Assembly (NCBI RefSeq): GCF_030227115.1
Contig: NZ_JASSUA010000003.1
Location: 124,001 to 188,000, forward strand
DNA: 64,000 nucleotides
Direction: 5' to 3'
From: Marinobacter sp. SS13-12
GTDB taxonomy: Bacteria; Pseudomonadota; Gammaproteobacteria; Pseudomonadales; Oleiphilaceae
In this document: piece after piece, positions 56,148-64,000 of the stretch
Layout: each line of letters starts with the position of its first letter
Numbering within the stretch: the first letter of the stretch is position 1
Program-made: the position numbers and the translations under genes
Notes under the pieces: model-generated
Told to the model about the DNA's origin: nothing
What the model saw: the letters and a program-made list of their open reading frames with translations, nothing else
Database searches by the model: none

Positions 56148-57221
56148 GTGGAAGCGATTACGACATTTGATGAAAGCAAGCTCAATGCCTTTGTGGGGCA
56201 GGTTCTGGGTGACCTTGGTGGCGCGTACAGTGCAGCGTTGGTCAAGATTGGCGACAAGCTCGGCCTGTATCGGGAGTTGCGCAGCGGAGGGCCCGCAACC
56301 TCCTCCGAACTTGCCGAGCGAACCGGCTGTTCCGAGCGGTACCTGCGCGAATGGCTGGCCCACCACGCGGCTTCGAACTATCTGCATTATGACCCCTCAA
56401 CCAAACGCTTCCGGCTGCCTCCGGAACAGGCCATGGTGTTTGCGGATGAAGACAGCCCGGTCTACATGATCGGAGGCTTCGAGAACGCCTTCACCACCTT
56501 TGAGAACGAGCCCAAGGTGCGTGAGGGGTTTCGGACGGGGGAGGGCGTTGCCTGGGGTGACCAGGCTCACTGCATGTTCTGTGCTGTTGCCAGGTTTTTC
56601 CGCCCGGGCTACGTGCATAACCTGGTACAGAACTGGCTGCCGGCACTGGATGGCGTGGTCGAGAAGCTCGAACGCGGAGCGAAGGTGGCCGATCTGGGCT
56701 GTGGCCATGGCCACTCCACGCTGTTGATGGCGGCTGCATTTCCGAATTCAACGTTCATCGGGTACGACTTCCATGGTGGCTCCATTGATGCGGCCAATGC
56801 GCATCGTGACGAGCATGGCCTGGATTCACGCCGGGTACGCTTTGAGCAGGCCACAGCGAGCGATTTCGAGGAAGGAGATTTTGATCTGGTGACCTGTTTC
56901 GACGCATTGCACGATATGGGGGATCCGGTCGGAACGGCTGCTCACGTCTTCGAAAAGCTCAAGCCGGATGGTAGCTGGATGGTGGTTGAGCCTATGGCTG
57001 CCGATGAGCTCAGCGATAACTTCAATCCGGTAGGGCGATTGTTCTATGCAGCCTCAACCAGTATCTGCGTGCCTACGGCACTGGCGCAACAGACCGGCTT
57101 CGCGCTTGGTGCCCAGGCAGGAGAACGCAAACTGACGGAGGTGATTAAAAACGGAGGTTTCCGTTCCGTTCGAAGAGCTGCCGAAACGCCGTTCAACATC
57201 GTTCTGGAAGCGCGCCCCTGA
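56148..57221 (+). CDS. Class I SAM-dependent methyltransferase with winged-helix N-terminus
   Basis: A 357-residue enzyme. Residues about 25-90 look like the winged-helix dimerisation domain of small-molecule O-methyltransferases ('ATSSELAERTGCSERYLREW'). The SAM domain has motif I VADLGCGHGHS at about 179-189, 'FIGYDFHGG' and 'DLVTCFDALHDMGDP'. GTG start, GGGAG seven bases upstream. The substrate is not identifiable; the upstream AraC gene suggests inducible expression. Confidence 0.86.
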   Translation: MEAITTFDESKLNAFVGQVLGDLGGAYSAALVKIGDKLGLYRELRSGGPATSSELAERTGCSERYLREWLAHHAASNYLHYDPSTKRFRLPPEQAMVFADEDSPVYMIGGFENAFTTFENEPKVREGFRTGEGVAWGDQAHCMFCAVARFFRPGYVHNLVQNWLPALDGVVEKLERGAKVADLGCGHGHSTLLMAAAFPNSTFIGYDFHGGSIDAANAHRDEHGLDSRRVRFEQATASDFEEGDFDLVTCFDALHDMGDPVGTAAHVFEKLKPDGSWMVVEPMAADELSDNFNPVGRLFYAASTSICVPTALAQQTGFALGAQAGERKLTEVIKNGGFRSVRRAAETPFNIVLEARP

Positions 57222-57222
57222 C

Positions 57223-57420
57223 GTTAGTGATGAAGGCCCGGGAGGAACGCTCTCCCGGAAGCCTTCTAAAAACCGGATTAAGAAACAGCTCTCCGCTGAC
57301 GAAAAACAGGCCATCTGGATGCGTATCCTCGAATCTCACGGCTCAGGCAAGGGCAAAAAGCCCAAGGCGTTGCGGGATCTTTACGAAAAGGCCAGGCGCA
57401 AACAACGCGAAAAGGCCTGA
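57223..57420 (+). CDS. Possible small basic protein, start unclear
   Basis: An open frame directly after the methyltransferase codes for a lysine-rich protein that looks real in composition: 'KNRIKKQLSADEKQAIWMRI' then 'LESHGSGKGKKPKALRDLYE' and a KARRKQREKA end. The frame is open from 57145 but has no ATG, GTG or TTG before the first lysines; an ATG lies in it near 57316. A different frame from 57227 (GTG-ATG) is less protein-like. It may start at a rare codon, be frameshifted, or be a decayed gene. Confidence 0.4.
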   Translation, partial: VSDEGPGGTLSRKPSKNRIKKQLSADEKQAIWMRILESHGSGKGKKPKALRDLYEKARRKQREKA

Positions 57421-57511
57421 ATAGCACTTTCTGACTACGTCAGGTCGCATTCCGCAGCTTGATTTCATGTTGTTGGCTGTCTCCATACATCCTCATTCCA
57501 TGGGTCACCGG

Positions 57512-58336
57512 CTATCTGTGTTTTCGCAAATACAGCCTGAGAATTCCCCTGACCGTAACATCCAGCTGGCTACCAGTGGTGTAGTCACCTGGCACCACAT
57601 AGCTGGCTCTCTCCTCGGAAATCAGCTTCTCGATCTTTTCCTGAGTTCGCGGTTCACCCCATTTCTCATCGTCGAACACAGCGATGCTGCATCCGCCCTG
57701 AGTCTTGACCATCTTCATGGCCGGTATATCAGTGTCTCCGTCACCAAAATAGATCACTCGGTCAAACGGGAAAGGTCGCTCATGGGGTTCGGTGTATTCG
57801 TTGATTTTTACGTTGTCCCAGCTGTTTTCAATGCCCTTGTTGATGCGAAACAGGTACTGGGTCTTGGTGGTGTAGTCGATGGCAACGGCGGGCCACTTGG
57901 CGTGTCCGGTGTCTTCATCATAGTGGTAGCGGCATCCGAAGATCTTTTTGAAATGTTTCGCCACCCTGGTCCCGCGAATCATTTCCTCCAGGCCGCTTGA
58001 GACTACGTAATGGCTGAGGGCAATTCCATGATCACTGGCAAAACGATTGATGGCGTCAAACCAGTTCTCTACACCGGGGAACAGTGGTATGGATTCCCCA
58101 TGCATTTTGAGTCGGTCCGGGGTTAACTCATCGTGCTTGCCCACATCGCGGGCGCGTTTGGCGAGTTCGCCCAGGTAGGTGAGTATCTCGTCGCCATCGC
58201 GTTCAAAGTTCTTTCGGTGTACTTCGGGCCAGAAATCTTCCTTGTCACTCAAACCCAGTGCCGGCATCAGACCGTGTTCGGCGCAATTGCCTTTTGCGAG
58301 GGTGCCATCGAAGTCATAAACCAAAGCGCATTGCAT
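57512..58336 (-). CDS. HAD-family phosphatase
   Basis: A 274-residue cytoplasmic HAD hydrolase of the phosphoserine-phosphatase-like group. Motif I is 'VYDFDGTLAKGN' (Asp8, Asp10), motif II 'SHYVVSSG', motif III lysine region, and motif IV 'YFGDGDTDIPAMKMVK'. A long helical cap sits between motifs I and II. It follows the dioxygenase gene by 54 bases on the same strand and is probably co-transcribed. Substrate unknown. Confidence 0.88.
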   Translation of the reverse strand: MQCALVYDFDGTLAKGNCAEHGLMPALGLSDKEDFWPEVHRKNFERDGDEILTYLGELAKRARDVGKHDELTPDRLKMHGESIPLFPGVENWFDAINRFASDHGIALSHYVVSSGLEEMIRGTRVAKHFKKIFGCRYHYDEDTGHAKWPAVAIDYTTKTQYLFRINKGIENSWDNVKINEYTEPHERPFPFDRVIYFGDGDTDIPAMKMVKTQGGCSIAVFDDEKWGEPRTQEKIEKLISEERASYVVPGDYTTGSQLDVTVRGILRLYLRKHR

Positions 58337-58390
58337 CGTTTGTCTGCCTTATTTGCCATGGACATTATAGAGGTGGAACGGCTGCCGACG

Positions 58391-59242
58391 TCATTTTCTC
58401 TCCAGCTCTCCGAGCTTCCGCCCGCTCTTGAGGTGCCGGAAAATCTGGGGCGTCATGAACGGCGCTGAACCATCAACATTGGGCGCGCCCGAACCGGCAG
58501 CCATATCAGAGCGATTCACCGTTCGAGTTTCAAATGACAGCCTGGTCACGCTGGTGGTGTTGGGCACGCTGGCATGCAGATGGGCGCCCGAAAAGCAAAG
58601 CAGGTCACCTGGTAACAGGCTGATCACGAGGGCGTCGTCCCAGCTTGGCGCCTTTGTCGCAGTTGGTAGAAGCGGGTAACCGGAAACGTTTTTCGCCCGG
58701 TGCGCTTGCACCATGTCCTGGAAATCCCAGTCAGCGCTGTCGTTATCGATAATCCGCGTAAACGAGCCCGGGAAGAGCGCGAGTGTTCGTTCTGGCGTGG
58801 TGTCGAAAAGTGGTGCCCACCAATTGATCTGTGCTGGAAGGTTGGAACCCCAGGTGTCCCTGTGGGCGCGAAGCGGTTCAAGACGCTCACCTTTTGCACC
58901 CGAGCAGGGGGGTTGTACACGAAGGACACCGCCATCGCCGTAGGTCTCGTCCAGATCGGTATGGATAGCAGAAAGCACCTGACACCATGCCAGATCCATG
59001 TCGCTGTCCTTTCTGATTGCCGCACGCAACGCCTCAGTGGCCTGTTCGATTTCCATGGAAGACATCCACTGGTGGACGCAGGTTGGCTCACTGCCTAGAT
59101 GGCTGACGCAATGCGCACGCAACTGATCAGTAAGTCGAGCCATTGCGTCAAAACCACGGAAAACGATCAGCTCACCCCTGTAGATCCTGACATTGCGCTC
59201 GGCCTCAGGCAGGGGTGTTGCGAGTTGGTATAGAGCGGTCAT
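58391..59242 (-). CDS. Fe(II)/2-oxoglutarate-dependent dioxygenase-like protein
   Basis: A 283-residue protein (298 if started at 59287) with the jelly-roll oxygenase pattern: 'PLRAHRDTWGS' (His-x-Asp), 'GDLLCFSGAHLHASVPN' (distal His) and 'TRLSFETRTV' (Arg for 2-oxoglutarate), as in the phytanoyl-CoA dioxygenase superfamily. The start is uncertain: MTALYQL at 59242 seems best. It is the first gene of a two-gene unit with the HAD phosphatase and is divergent from the CCGSCS gene, with a 195-base shared control region. Confidence 0.7.
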   Translation of the reverse strand: MTALYQLATPLPEAERNVRIYRGELIVFRGFDAMARLTDQLRAHCVSHLGSEPTCVHQWMSSMEIEQATEALRAAIRKDSDMDLAWCQVLSAIHTDLDETYGDGGVLRVQPPCSGAKGERLEPLRAHRDTWGSNLPAQINWWAPLFDTTPERTLALFPGSFTRIIDNDSADWDFQDMVQAHRAKNVSGYPLLPTATKAPSWDDALVISLLPGDLLCFSGAHLHASVPNTTSVTRLSFETRTVNRSDMAAGSGAPNVDGSAPFMTPQIFRHLKSGRKLGELERK

Positions 59243-59365
59243 GATCAGGTGCCAGCTCCGTTGGTTTTTCAGCCCGTCACGGGACATTTCTGGCTGAAGG
59301 TGCTTTCGCGTTGAATATGGTCAAGATAGCGGGATATGGGGGAGTCTGTAAAAAATAAAATCTGC

Positions 59366-59422
59366 TTGACCGAATCGGTGTCGCCCTATAACATTCATGT
59401 GAAATATATATTAAGTGGCGAC
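59366..59422 (+). promoter_or_regulatory. Likely promoter region of the CCGSCS gene
   Basis: TTGACC (59366-59371) and TATAAC (59387-59392) are 15 bases apart, short of the ideal 17 but close to the right sequence. A separate dyad GTCGCC (59380-59385) with GGCGAC (59417-59422) spans the likely transcription start and could act as an operator or RNA stem. Confidence 0.45.
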
Positions 59423-59437
59423 AAAAGAGGATCTCCA

Positions 59438-59599
59438 ATGACACTGTCATTCCTGAACATCGTTAAGAAAGAAGACACAGAAACCGAACCCACTGCAGCA
59501 CAAGGGGCCGGCTCAAACGAGAATGCCGAGGCGAGCCAGGATGAAGCCCAGAACAAAGGCAAGCATGGGGAGGATTTCTGCTGCGGTTCCTGCTCGTAA
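59438..59599 (+). CDS. Small CCGSCS-motif protein
   Basis: A 53-residue protein, MTLSFLNIVKKEDTETEPTA then an Ala/Glu/Gln-rich acidic stretch, ending in GEDFCCGSCS. Three cysteines in the last six residues and a flexible acidic linker are its only features. I recall a protein family named for this C-terminal CCGSCS motif in marine gammaproteobacteria, with no known function. AGAGGA lies seven bases before the ATG, so this start is better than the frame opening at 59336. Single gene, divergent from a dioxygenase, followed by a hairpin terminator. Confidence 0.85.
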   Translation: MTLSFLNIVKKEDTETEPTAAQGAGSNENAEASQDEAQNKGKHGEDFCCGSCS

Positions 59600-59634
59600 C
59601 CACGGCCCGCGTTCACCAGACACTCTACTTCAGG

Positions 59635-59657
59635 ACCCCGGACAATCAGGCCGGGGT
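59635..59657 (+). terminator. Hairpin after the CCGSCS gene
   Basis: ACCCCGG (59635-59641) pairs with CCGGGGT (59651-59657) with a nine-base loop. Only two T follow, so it is a weak intrinsic terminator, but lies between convergent genes. Confidence 0.55.
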
Positions 59658-59710
59658 TAAGCTGATTGCTCTGAATCATTCGGACTCTCTATCGTTTTTT
59701 CCTCCGCCGG

Positions 59711-60946
59711 CTAACCCACAGACGAACGCTTGACTCCGTAGCGACGGCCGTAGTACTTCGCCACCGGTGCGGCAGTTATGCCATGCACCACCAGCGAGGC
59801 GGCCACCAGCAGGCTGGCGCCCACCCAGACCGTTTCGTTGCCGGTCTCGCGGTACACCAGCATGGCGTAGAAAATCGCTGCCACGCCAATTGGCCCGAAC
59901 CAGCCAGCCAGGAGGGCCACCGGCAGGTCCCGCCAAAGCCGTATGGCAGGACGTAACAGCAGTATCACTGGCAGGCGGCGCAGTACCAGCACCGCTAGCA
60001 CCAGCCCCAGCCCGGCCCAGCCAAGATTCAGCCAGCCAGCCCACGGGATCATCAACCCCACCAGCATGAATACCGGCAGGGTGAGGAACAGATTCACCGC
60101 CTCCTGAATTTCGCTCTCCTCACTACGGTCTTTGCCACCTACCTGCTGATCAAAGGCGATGCCGGTAACAAATACCGCCAGAATGCTGTCCGTCCCCAGG
60201 AGTTTGGCGGCACCCAGGGCCAGCAATGTCAGCGCCAGGGTGGTCACCAGGAAGGAGGGTTGATCGATCAGATCGCGGGCCTCCGCCGCACGCAGAGCCT
60301 TGCCGGCCAGGTAGCCGAGCAGGGCGCCGATCGCAACGCCCCCCAACACTTGCCAGCCGAGAACGTCGACAACCCATTCCGGTAGCGCGGTGTCCGAACT
60401 TTTAATCAGCAGAATCGGCAACATGACGAGCGGCAGGGCCAATCCGTCATTAAGGGCGGCCTCTGCGGACAGAGTATGGCGGAAACGGCCAGGCAGGTTT
60501 TCGTTTGCAACCCCACCAGTGACGATTGAACTGGAGACTACCGGGTCGGTAGCACACACCGAGGCTCCCAGCATAAGCGCAGTCATTAGCGCCACATCGA
60601 GGAATCCCAGTGCCAACCCGCTGCTTATAAGCCACATCAGAGGCATTCCGAGCGCCAGAATGGCTGTCAGGGTACGGCTGTAATCAAACACGAACCTTGG
60701 CGGCAGACGCAGGGCGATACCCATGAGGCTGACCCCAAGGCTTACCCGAGCGACTTCCTCCAGGATTTTCATCTCATGCCCCCAGCCGGTGGGGTCCAGC
60801 CAGCCCAATACCGGGCCTGCCATTACCCCCAGCAGGAATGCCAGCAATGGCAGCGACAGGATGCTTCGGTTCAGCAGCCGGGAAACCATCCCGATAATCA
60901 GGACGGTGGCGCCGACCAGCGCCAGGGCGATGTTCAGTTCGCTCAC
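59711..60946 (-). CDS. Cation/proton antiporter, CPA1 type (third)
   Basis: A 411-residue membrane protein with about 12 segments and CPA1 motifs 'SVCATDPVVSSSIV' and 'EAALNDGLALPLVM'. GTG start with AAGGAGG eight bases upstream, so well translated. It is not a close copy of the antiporters at 45065 and 52063. Likely exchanges sodium or potassium for protons. Confidence 0.87.
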   Translation of the reverse strand: MSELNIALALVGATVLIIGMVSRLLNRSILSLPLLAFLLGVMAGPVLGWLDPTGWGHEMKILEEVARVSLGVSLMGIALRLPPRFVFDYSRTLTAILALGMPLMWLISSGLALGFLDVALMTALMLGASVCATDPVVSSSIVTGGVANENLPGRFRHTLSAEAALNDGLALPLVMLPILLIKSSDTALPEWVVDVLGWQVLGGVAIGALLGYLAGKALRAAEARDLIDQPSFLVTTLALTLLALGAAKLLGTDSILAVFVTGIAFDQQVGGKDRSEESEIQEAVNLFLTLPVFMLVGLMIPWAGWLNLGWAGLGLVLAVLVLRRLPVILLLRPAIRLWRDLPVALLAGWFGPIGVAAIFYAMLVYRETGNETVWVGASLLVAASLVVHGITAAPVAKYYGRRYGVKRSSVG

Positions 60947-61023
60947 GCTTTACGCCTCCTTCCGGGTTGGAGTTCGGAAAAGATCAACAGTGCTCTGTTA
61001 GTTTGATCCCCCTTTTCCGGACT

Positions 61024-61738
61024 TCAAGGGCTGACATCGAAGCCGATGTGCTGAGTTGCCTTGGGCTCGCCAGGCGGACGGTGCAATGGCAGCGTTACCG
61101 AGCCGCCAATCCGGGCCTGATCTCCCCAGCCTTTCCCGCGACTGTAATAGGCCCCGGTGAACCCCTGCAGCACCAGGCACAGGGTCTCGTCAGCGGCCAG
61201 GGGGTACACTACACCCGCCATGGCAGTGTCCTGATCGGCGGGAATGCGCATGGGGGTGAATTGCTCATGAATCACCTCAATGGCAGGTGACCCGGGGCAG
61301 ATGCTCATCGGCCCAGTCCAGCACACTGATGAAGTCCCGCACCTCGTAGTCCGGGTCCATCAGCTGCACCTTGCCTTCACTGTCTCCAAAGCCCCGTTGG
61401 TCGTAGGAAATCACCCAGTAGCCCGAGTCCCACGCGGCCATTGCAGCCTGCCCGGAGAGCACCAGTTGGCCATAGATAGAGAAGCGATGGGGCGCGCGGA
61501 AGGCACCGAAACCATGGGTATGGATAATGATGGGGGCTTCGACACCCGGCTCCAGGGCTGGCTGAAACACGGTTGCCCTGAGAACCGTCCCGTCATGGGC
61601 CACAACGTCGGTATGATAGGACGTTTGCGGCAGTACCGTGGCAGGGCCGGTATCCTGGTAGCGTGCGAGAGGGTCAATGCTTGCGCAGCCAGATGCCAGT
61701 GCAAAAACAAGCAGCAACCAGATTCTGAAAGAGTCCAT
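61024..61738 (-). pseudogene. Decayed alpha/beta hydrolase, internally deleted
   Basis: Two frames encode the two ends of one protein. From 61738 to 61277 comes a lipobox (ALASGC), then a hydrolase start with 'IIIHTHGFGAFRAPH' and 'YDQRGFGDSEG', ending 'DWADEHLPRVTCH' and a stop. From about 61300 to 61024 a second frame reads 'PAIEVIHEQFTPMRIPADQD' and 'PLAADETLCLVLQGFTGAYY', which matches the C-terminal domain of large CocE/NonD-like hydrolases. The nucleophile elbow and catalytic Asp/His are absent from both. An internal deletion that also shifted frame explains this better than a point frameshift. Confidence 0.75.
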
Positions 61739-61788
61739 AACACCACACTGTTGGTAAGCTACACACTCTGACTCAAAGGGGCATCAGA

Positions 61789-62439
61789 ATGAAAGCAGCC
61801 GGCCTTCTTTTTGTATTGTTCGCTATTTACGGATGCTCCGGAAAACCTTATGTCGTCGAGCCAGGTGGTGACGCTGACAGTCCCCGTACCAGCAGGCTGT
61901 ATGTGGTGAGCCACGGCTGGCATGTGGGGATAGCGATAGCCGCAGAAGAACTCAACGCCGTGATCCCCGAGCTCGAAGAACGGTTTGCCGGGGCTGAGTA
62001 TTACGAAATCGGCTGGGGTGATGAGGGGTTCTATCAGGCACCGGCGATTACAATAGGGGTGACTCTTCGGGCTATAGTCTGGTCGCGAGGGGCCGTTTTG
62101 CACGTTGTTGCACTGCCGGCTTCCCCGACTGAATATTTTCCAGTGAGCAGGGTAGTCCACACCTGTCTCAACACTGAAGAAGTCGAATCTCTGGCGCGAT
62201 ACCTGTCCGACAGCTTTAGCCGCGATGGCGACGGAAAACTGTTGGAACTCAAACGCGGCCTCTACGGCAACAGCCAGTTCTTTGATGGCGAAGGCCGGTA
62301 CCACTTGCTCAACACCAGTAACAAATGGGCCGCGAAAGCGCTAAAGAGTGCGGGGATGGATATATCACCGACGTTCAAACTGACGGCCGATAGCGTGATG
62401 GGGTTTGTAGAGGACAATCGGAATGACTGCACCCTCTAG
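61789..62439 (+). CDS. DUF2459 lipoprotein
   Basis: A 216-residue lipoprotein with a lipobox (FAIYGC, about residue 16). The family pattern is 'LYVVSHGWHVGIAIAAEEL', 'YYEIGWGDEGFYQ' and 'LYGNSQFFDGEGRYHLLNTS', with 'NKWAAKAL' and conserved His/Cys that may form a catalytic set, as this family has been linked to urease-like or NlpC/P60-type folds; not proven. Divergent from the decayed hydrolase. No close ribosome site better than GGGGC. Confidence 0.85.
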   Translation: MKAAGLLFVLFAIYGCSGKPYVVEPGGDADSPRTSRLYVVSHGWHVGIAIAAEELNAVIPELEERFAGAEYYEIGWGDEGFYQAPAITIGVTLRAIVWSRGAVLHVVALPASPTEYFPVSRVVHTCLNTEEVESLARYLSDSFSRDGDGKLLELKRGLYGNSQFFDGEGRYHLLNTSNKWAAKALKSAGMDISPTFKLTADSVMGFVEDNRNDCTL

Positions 62440-62500
62440 GTTGCATCAGGCGTCATTCCGTGAGCTTACATTGCCAAAGAGGGGCTTTAGCAGCCCCGGC

Positions 62501-62575
62501 TCAACGAAAGCCCATAAAAGAAAGAATTGCCAAAACGATAACCACGGCACCGACGATATAAACGATATTGTTCAT
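62501..62575 (-). CDS. 24-residue single-helix membrane protein
   Basis: MNNIVYIVGAVVIVLAILSF followed by MGFR and a stop. AAGGA lies seven bases before the ATG, so translation is well supported. The same short pattern (MNN/IxYIVG...LSFxGxR) recurs in many gammaproteobacteria as an unstudied membrane peptide. A weak hairpin follows (GGGGCT 62481-62486 with AGCCCC 62492-62497 on the plus strand). Confidence 0.75.
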   Translation of the reverse strand: MNNIVYIVGAVVIVLAILSFMGFR

Positions 62576-62737
62576 GGCTAGTTCCTTTGCGTCTGAATCC
62601 CTGATAGTGGTTGCGCCCTCATCCCTGAAGCGCATGATGCAACGTCCTGTTCAGGCAGTTCCGTCGCCTCATCTGAAGCCAGAATAGGCTTTCGGCGTTG
62701 CACGGTCTGTTCGCTGGCGCACTTAGTGGAAAAGGAT

Positions 62738-63697
62738 TCAGCTCAACAAACGTCCCGCCAGGCGCTCTTGCTGCGCCCGGACAGCCTCTGTCAGAAAGTC
62801 CATCAGGGCATGAATCCTCACTACGCCCCGCAAATCCGGGTGCATCAGAAACCACAGGCCGTATTGCAGCTCGGGGATGGGGTCTGTCAGCTGAACAATA
62901 TCGGGGTCTTCGTCCGCCAGATAACAGGGCATCACGGCCAGCCCCATGCCGGAGCGAACGGCACTGAGAATACTGACCAGCGTATCCACCCGGTAGACAC
63001 AGGCCTCCTTCAGTGCGTTACTACTCATCCACTGGTCCACGGCTGAATCCTGCAGTCGCGGCCCGGCACCAATCCAGGGCTGGCTGGCAAAGGTTTCGAT
63101 GGGGGAACCCGGAGTCAAGCCAAGGCTTCGGTGGGCGTAGACCGCCTGGCCAATGTTAGTCAGTGGGCGGCCGATCAGGTTTTCTGGCGGGCGGTTGGAC
63201 GGGCGAATGGCTACGTCCGCCTCTCTGCGTGTGAGATTGAACAACTGATTGGAAACCGCAACGTCCAGCACGATGCCCGGATACTTGTCCCGGAATTGCG
63301 TGAACAGGGGCGCCAGCAGGCCCATCAGCAGTGAGTCCGTGGTGGTGGTCCAGATTTCTCCACTGGGCTGCAGGTCACGGCCGGCGACTTTACGTTCGGC
63401 AGCCAGGGCGGCTTCGTCCATAATCTTGCCGGTGTCGGCAAGTTCTTCACCCGCGAGTGTTGGCCGGTACCCGGTTCGGCTTCGCTCAAAGAGAATCACC
63501 CCCAGGCGTTGTTCAATATCGCCCAGCCGCCGGAAAACCGTGGCATGGCTTACCCCCAGTGCCCGGGAGGCACCGGAGAGCGAGCCAGCAGTCGCGATTG
63601 CGAGCACGGTCTCAAAGTCACTCCACGCCAGATGACTTCGGGCTTTCTGAGGAGTAACAGAGGCTTGGTCGGGTTGCTTTCCTGTCCGTTTTTGCAA
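62738..63697 (-). CDS. LysR family transcriptional regulator
   Basis: A 319-residue LysR regulator: helix-turn-helix at about 25-85 ('LSGASRALGVSHATVFRRLG'), linker helix, and a substrate-binding domain ending 'EAVRAQQERLAGRLLS'. The start is probably TTG at 63697, as no ATG or GTG suits and the helix-turn-helix begins near residue 24. It is divergent from the hypothetical gene at the right edge, which may be its target. Effector unknown. Confidence 0.9.
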   Translation of the reverse strand: MQKRTGKQPDQASVTPQKARSHLAWSDFETVLAIATAGSLSGASRALGVSHATVFRRLGDIEQRLGVILFERSRTGYRPTLAGEELADTGKIMDEAALAAERKVAGRDLQPSGEIWTTTTDSLLMGLLAPLFTQFRDKYPGIVLDVAVSNQLFNLTRREADVAIRPSNRPPENLIGRPLTNIGQAVYAHRSLGLTPGSPIETFASQPWIGAGPRLQDSAVDQWMSSNALKEACVYRVDTLVSILSAVRSGMGLAVMPCYLADEDPDIVQLTDPIPELQYGLWFLMHPDLRGVVRIHALMDFLTEAVRAQQERLAGRLLS

Positions 63698-63814
63698 AGT
63701 CTGTACTCGATTTTAGGGAATAGTTTGCAGTTCAGAACAATATTAGCATGTACCTGAACCTACAGATAACCAACGCGCTCCGCTATCAGATGCGGTGCCA
63801 GGGAGGTCAGAGAC

Positions 63815-64000
63815 ATGTTGATTTCAGAAGAAATAAAGTACTTTCATGGTGGCAATCCGTTAGCTCTTCGCGATAATGATGACGTATCCGCCCCGAAAAC
63901 CGAAGACTCGTTCGAGGGAAGCATACCGACCAGATACCGGTCCGGAATGGGCGGGGTGAACCTCGAGCAGGTAAAGCGGGACCAGCGACAGGCGCGAAGG
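63815..64000 (+). CDS. Hypothetical protein, 5' part
   Basis: The first 62 codons of a gene cut by the window edge. GGGAGG lies eight bases before the ATG. The product starts MLISEEIKYFHGGNPLALRD and becomes acidic then basic (VKRDQRQARR). No domain is recognised. It is divergent from the LysR gene with a 117-base gap. Confidence 0.6.
   Translation, partial: MLISEEIKYFHGGNPLALRDNDDVSAPKTEDSFEGSIPTRYRSGMGGVNLEQVKRDQRQARR

Noticed and set aside
57227..57424. A GTG-ATG-started 65-residue frame after the methyltransferase
   Set aside because: Overlaps a more protein-like frame; composition is arginine/serine-rich as expected of an out-of-frame reading.

Overview
The window reads as chromosome of a marine gammaproteobacterium, most likely Marinobacter or a close relative. 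The evidence is the Pseudomonas/Marinobacter-type core order (aroA end, cmk, rpsA, ihfB, lapA, lapB, pyrF), moderately high GC, a tesA/ybbA/ybbP cluster, an rmf-rlmKL-apeB core segment, and many cation/proton antiporters as expected in a halotolerant organism. No prophage, IS transposase, CRISPR array or rRNA was seen.

Layout: 1-5.5 kb is a compact core operon region for shikimate, nucleotide, translation and LPS-control genes. 5.5-6.1 kb is a gene-free stretch packed with two families of inverted repeats, followed by a tRNA-Asn gene. 6.2-22.5 kb holds an aspartate-type aminotransferase, uvrB, a GNAT-C39 peptidase / RimK-like ATP-grasp divergent pair, a CDF metal transporter, pyrD, rmf, rlmKL, apeB, a second identical tRNA-Asn, a YheT-type hydrolase and tesA. 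22.5-31 kb holds the YbbA/YbbP exporter, a solute-binding protein, an SCP2-like/iron-alcohol dehydrogenase operon, an M48 TPR lipoprotein protease and two coupled thioesterases. 31-38 kb is a stress block: htpG with a visible heat-shock (RpoH) promoter, katG with a likely OxyR site, dusC, and a secreted metallo-beta-lactamase-fold protein.

38-64 kb is more accessory. It holds a class I aldolase divergent from a large protein whose C-terminus resembles cyanobacterial acyl-ACP reductase, a double-CDGSH/glutamate-synthase fusion, a zinc-binding peptidase, three cation/proton antiporters, a hydrolase-LuxR fusion beside a flavin oxidoreductase, a MAPEG fragment, Lrp/LysE, a racemase, membrane proteins of unknown function, an AraC regulator with a methyltransferase, a dioxygenase/HAD operon divergent from a tiny protein ending CCGSCS, a decayed hydrolase, and a LysR regulator.

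The most unusual structure is a family of three hairpin elements (5530-5639, 5824-5923, 30989-31100). Each has a core of exactly 54 nt, with a shared 23-nt block, between inverted-repeat arms of 23-29 bp that differ in sequence from copy to copy yet stay complementary. One copy lies inside the predicted htpG heat-shock leader. A second family, a REP-like unit starting GTAGGTCGGATTAG, occurs as facing pairs at three loci.
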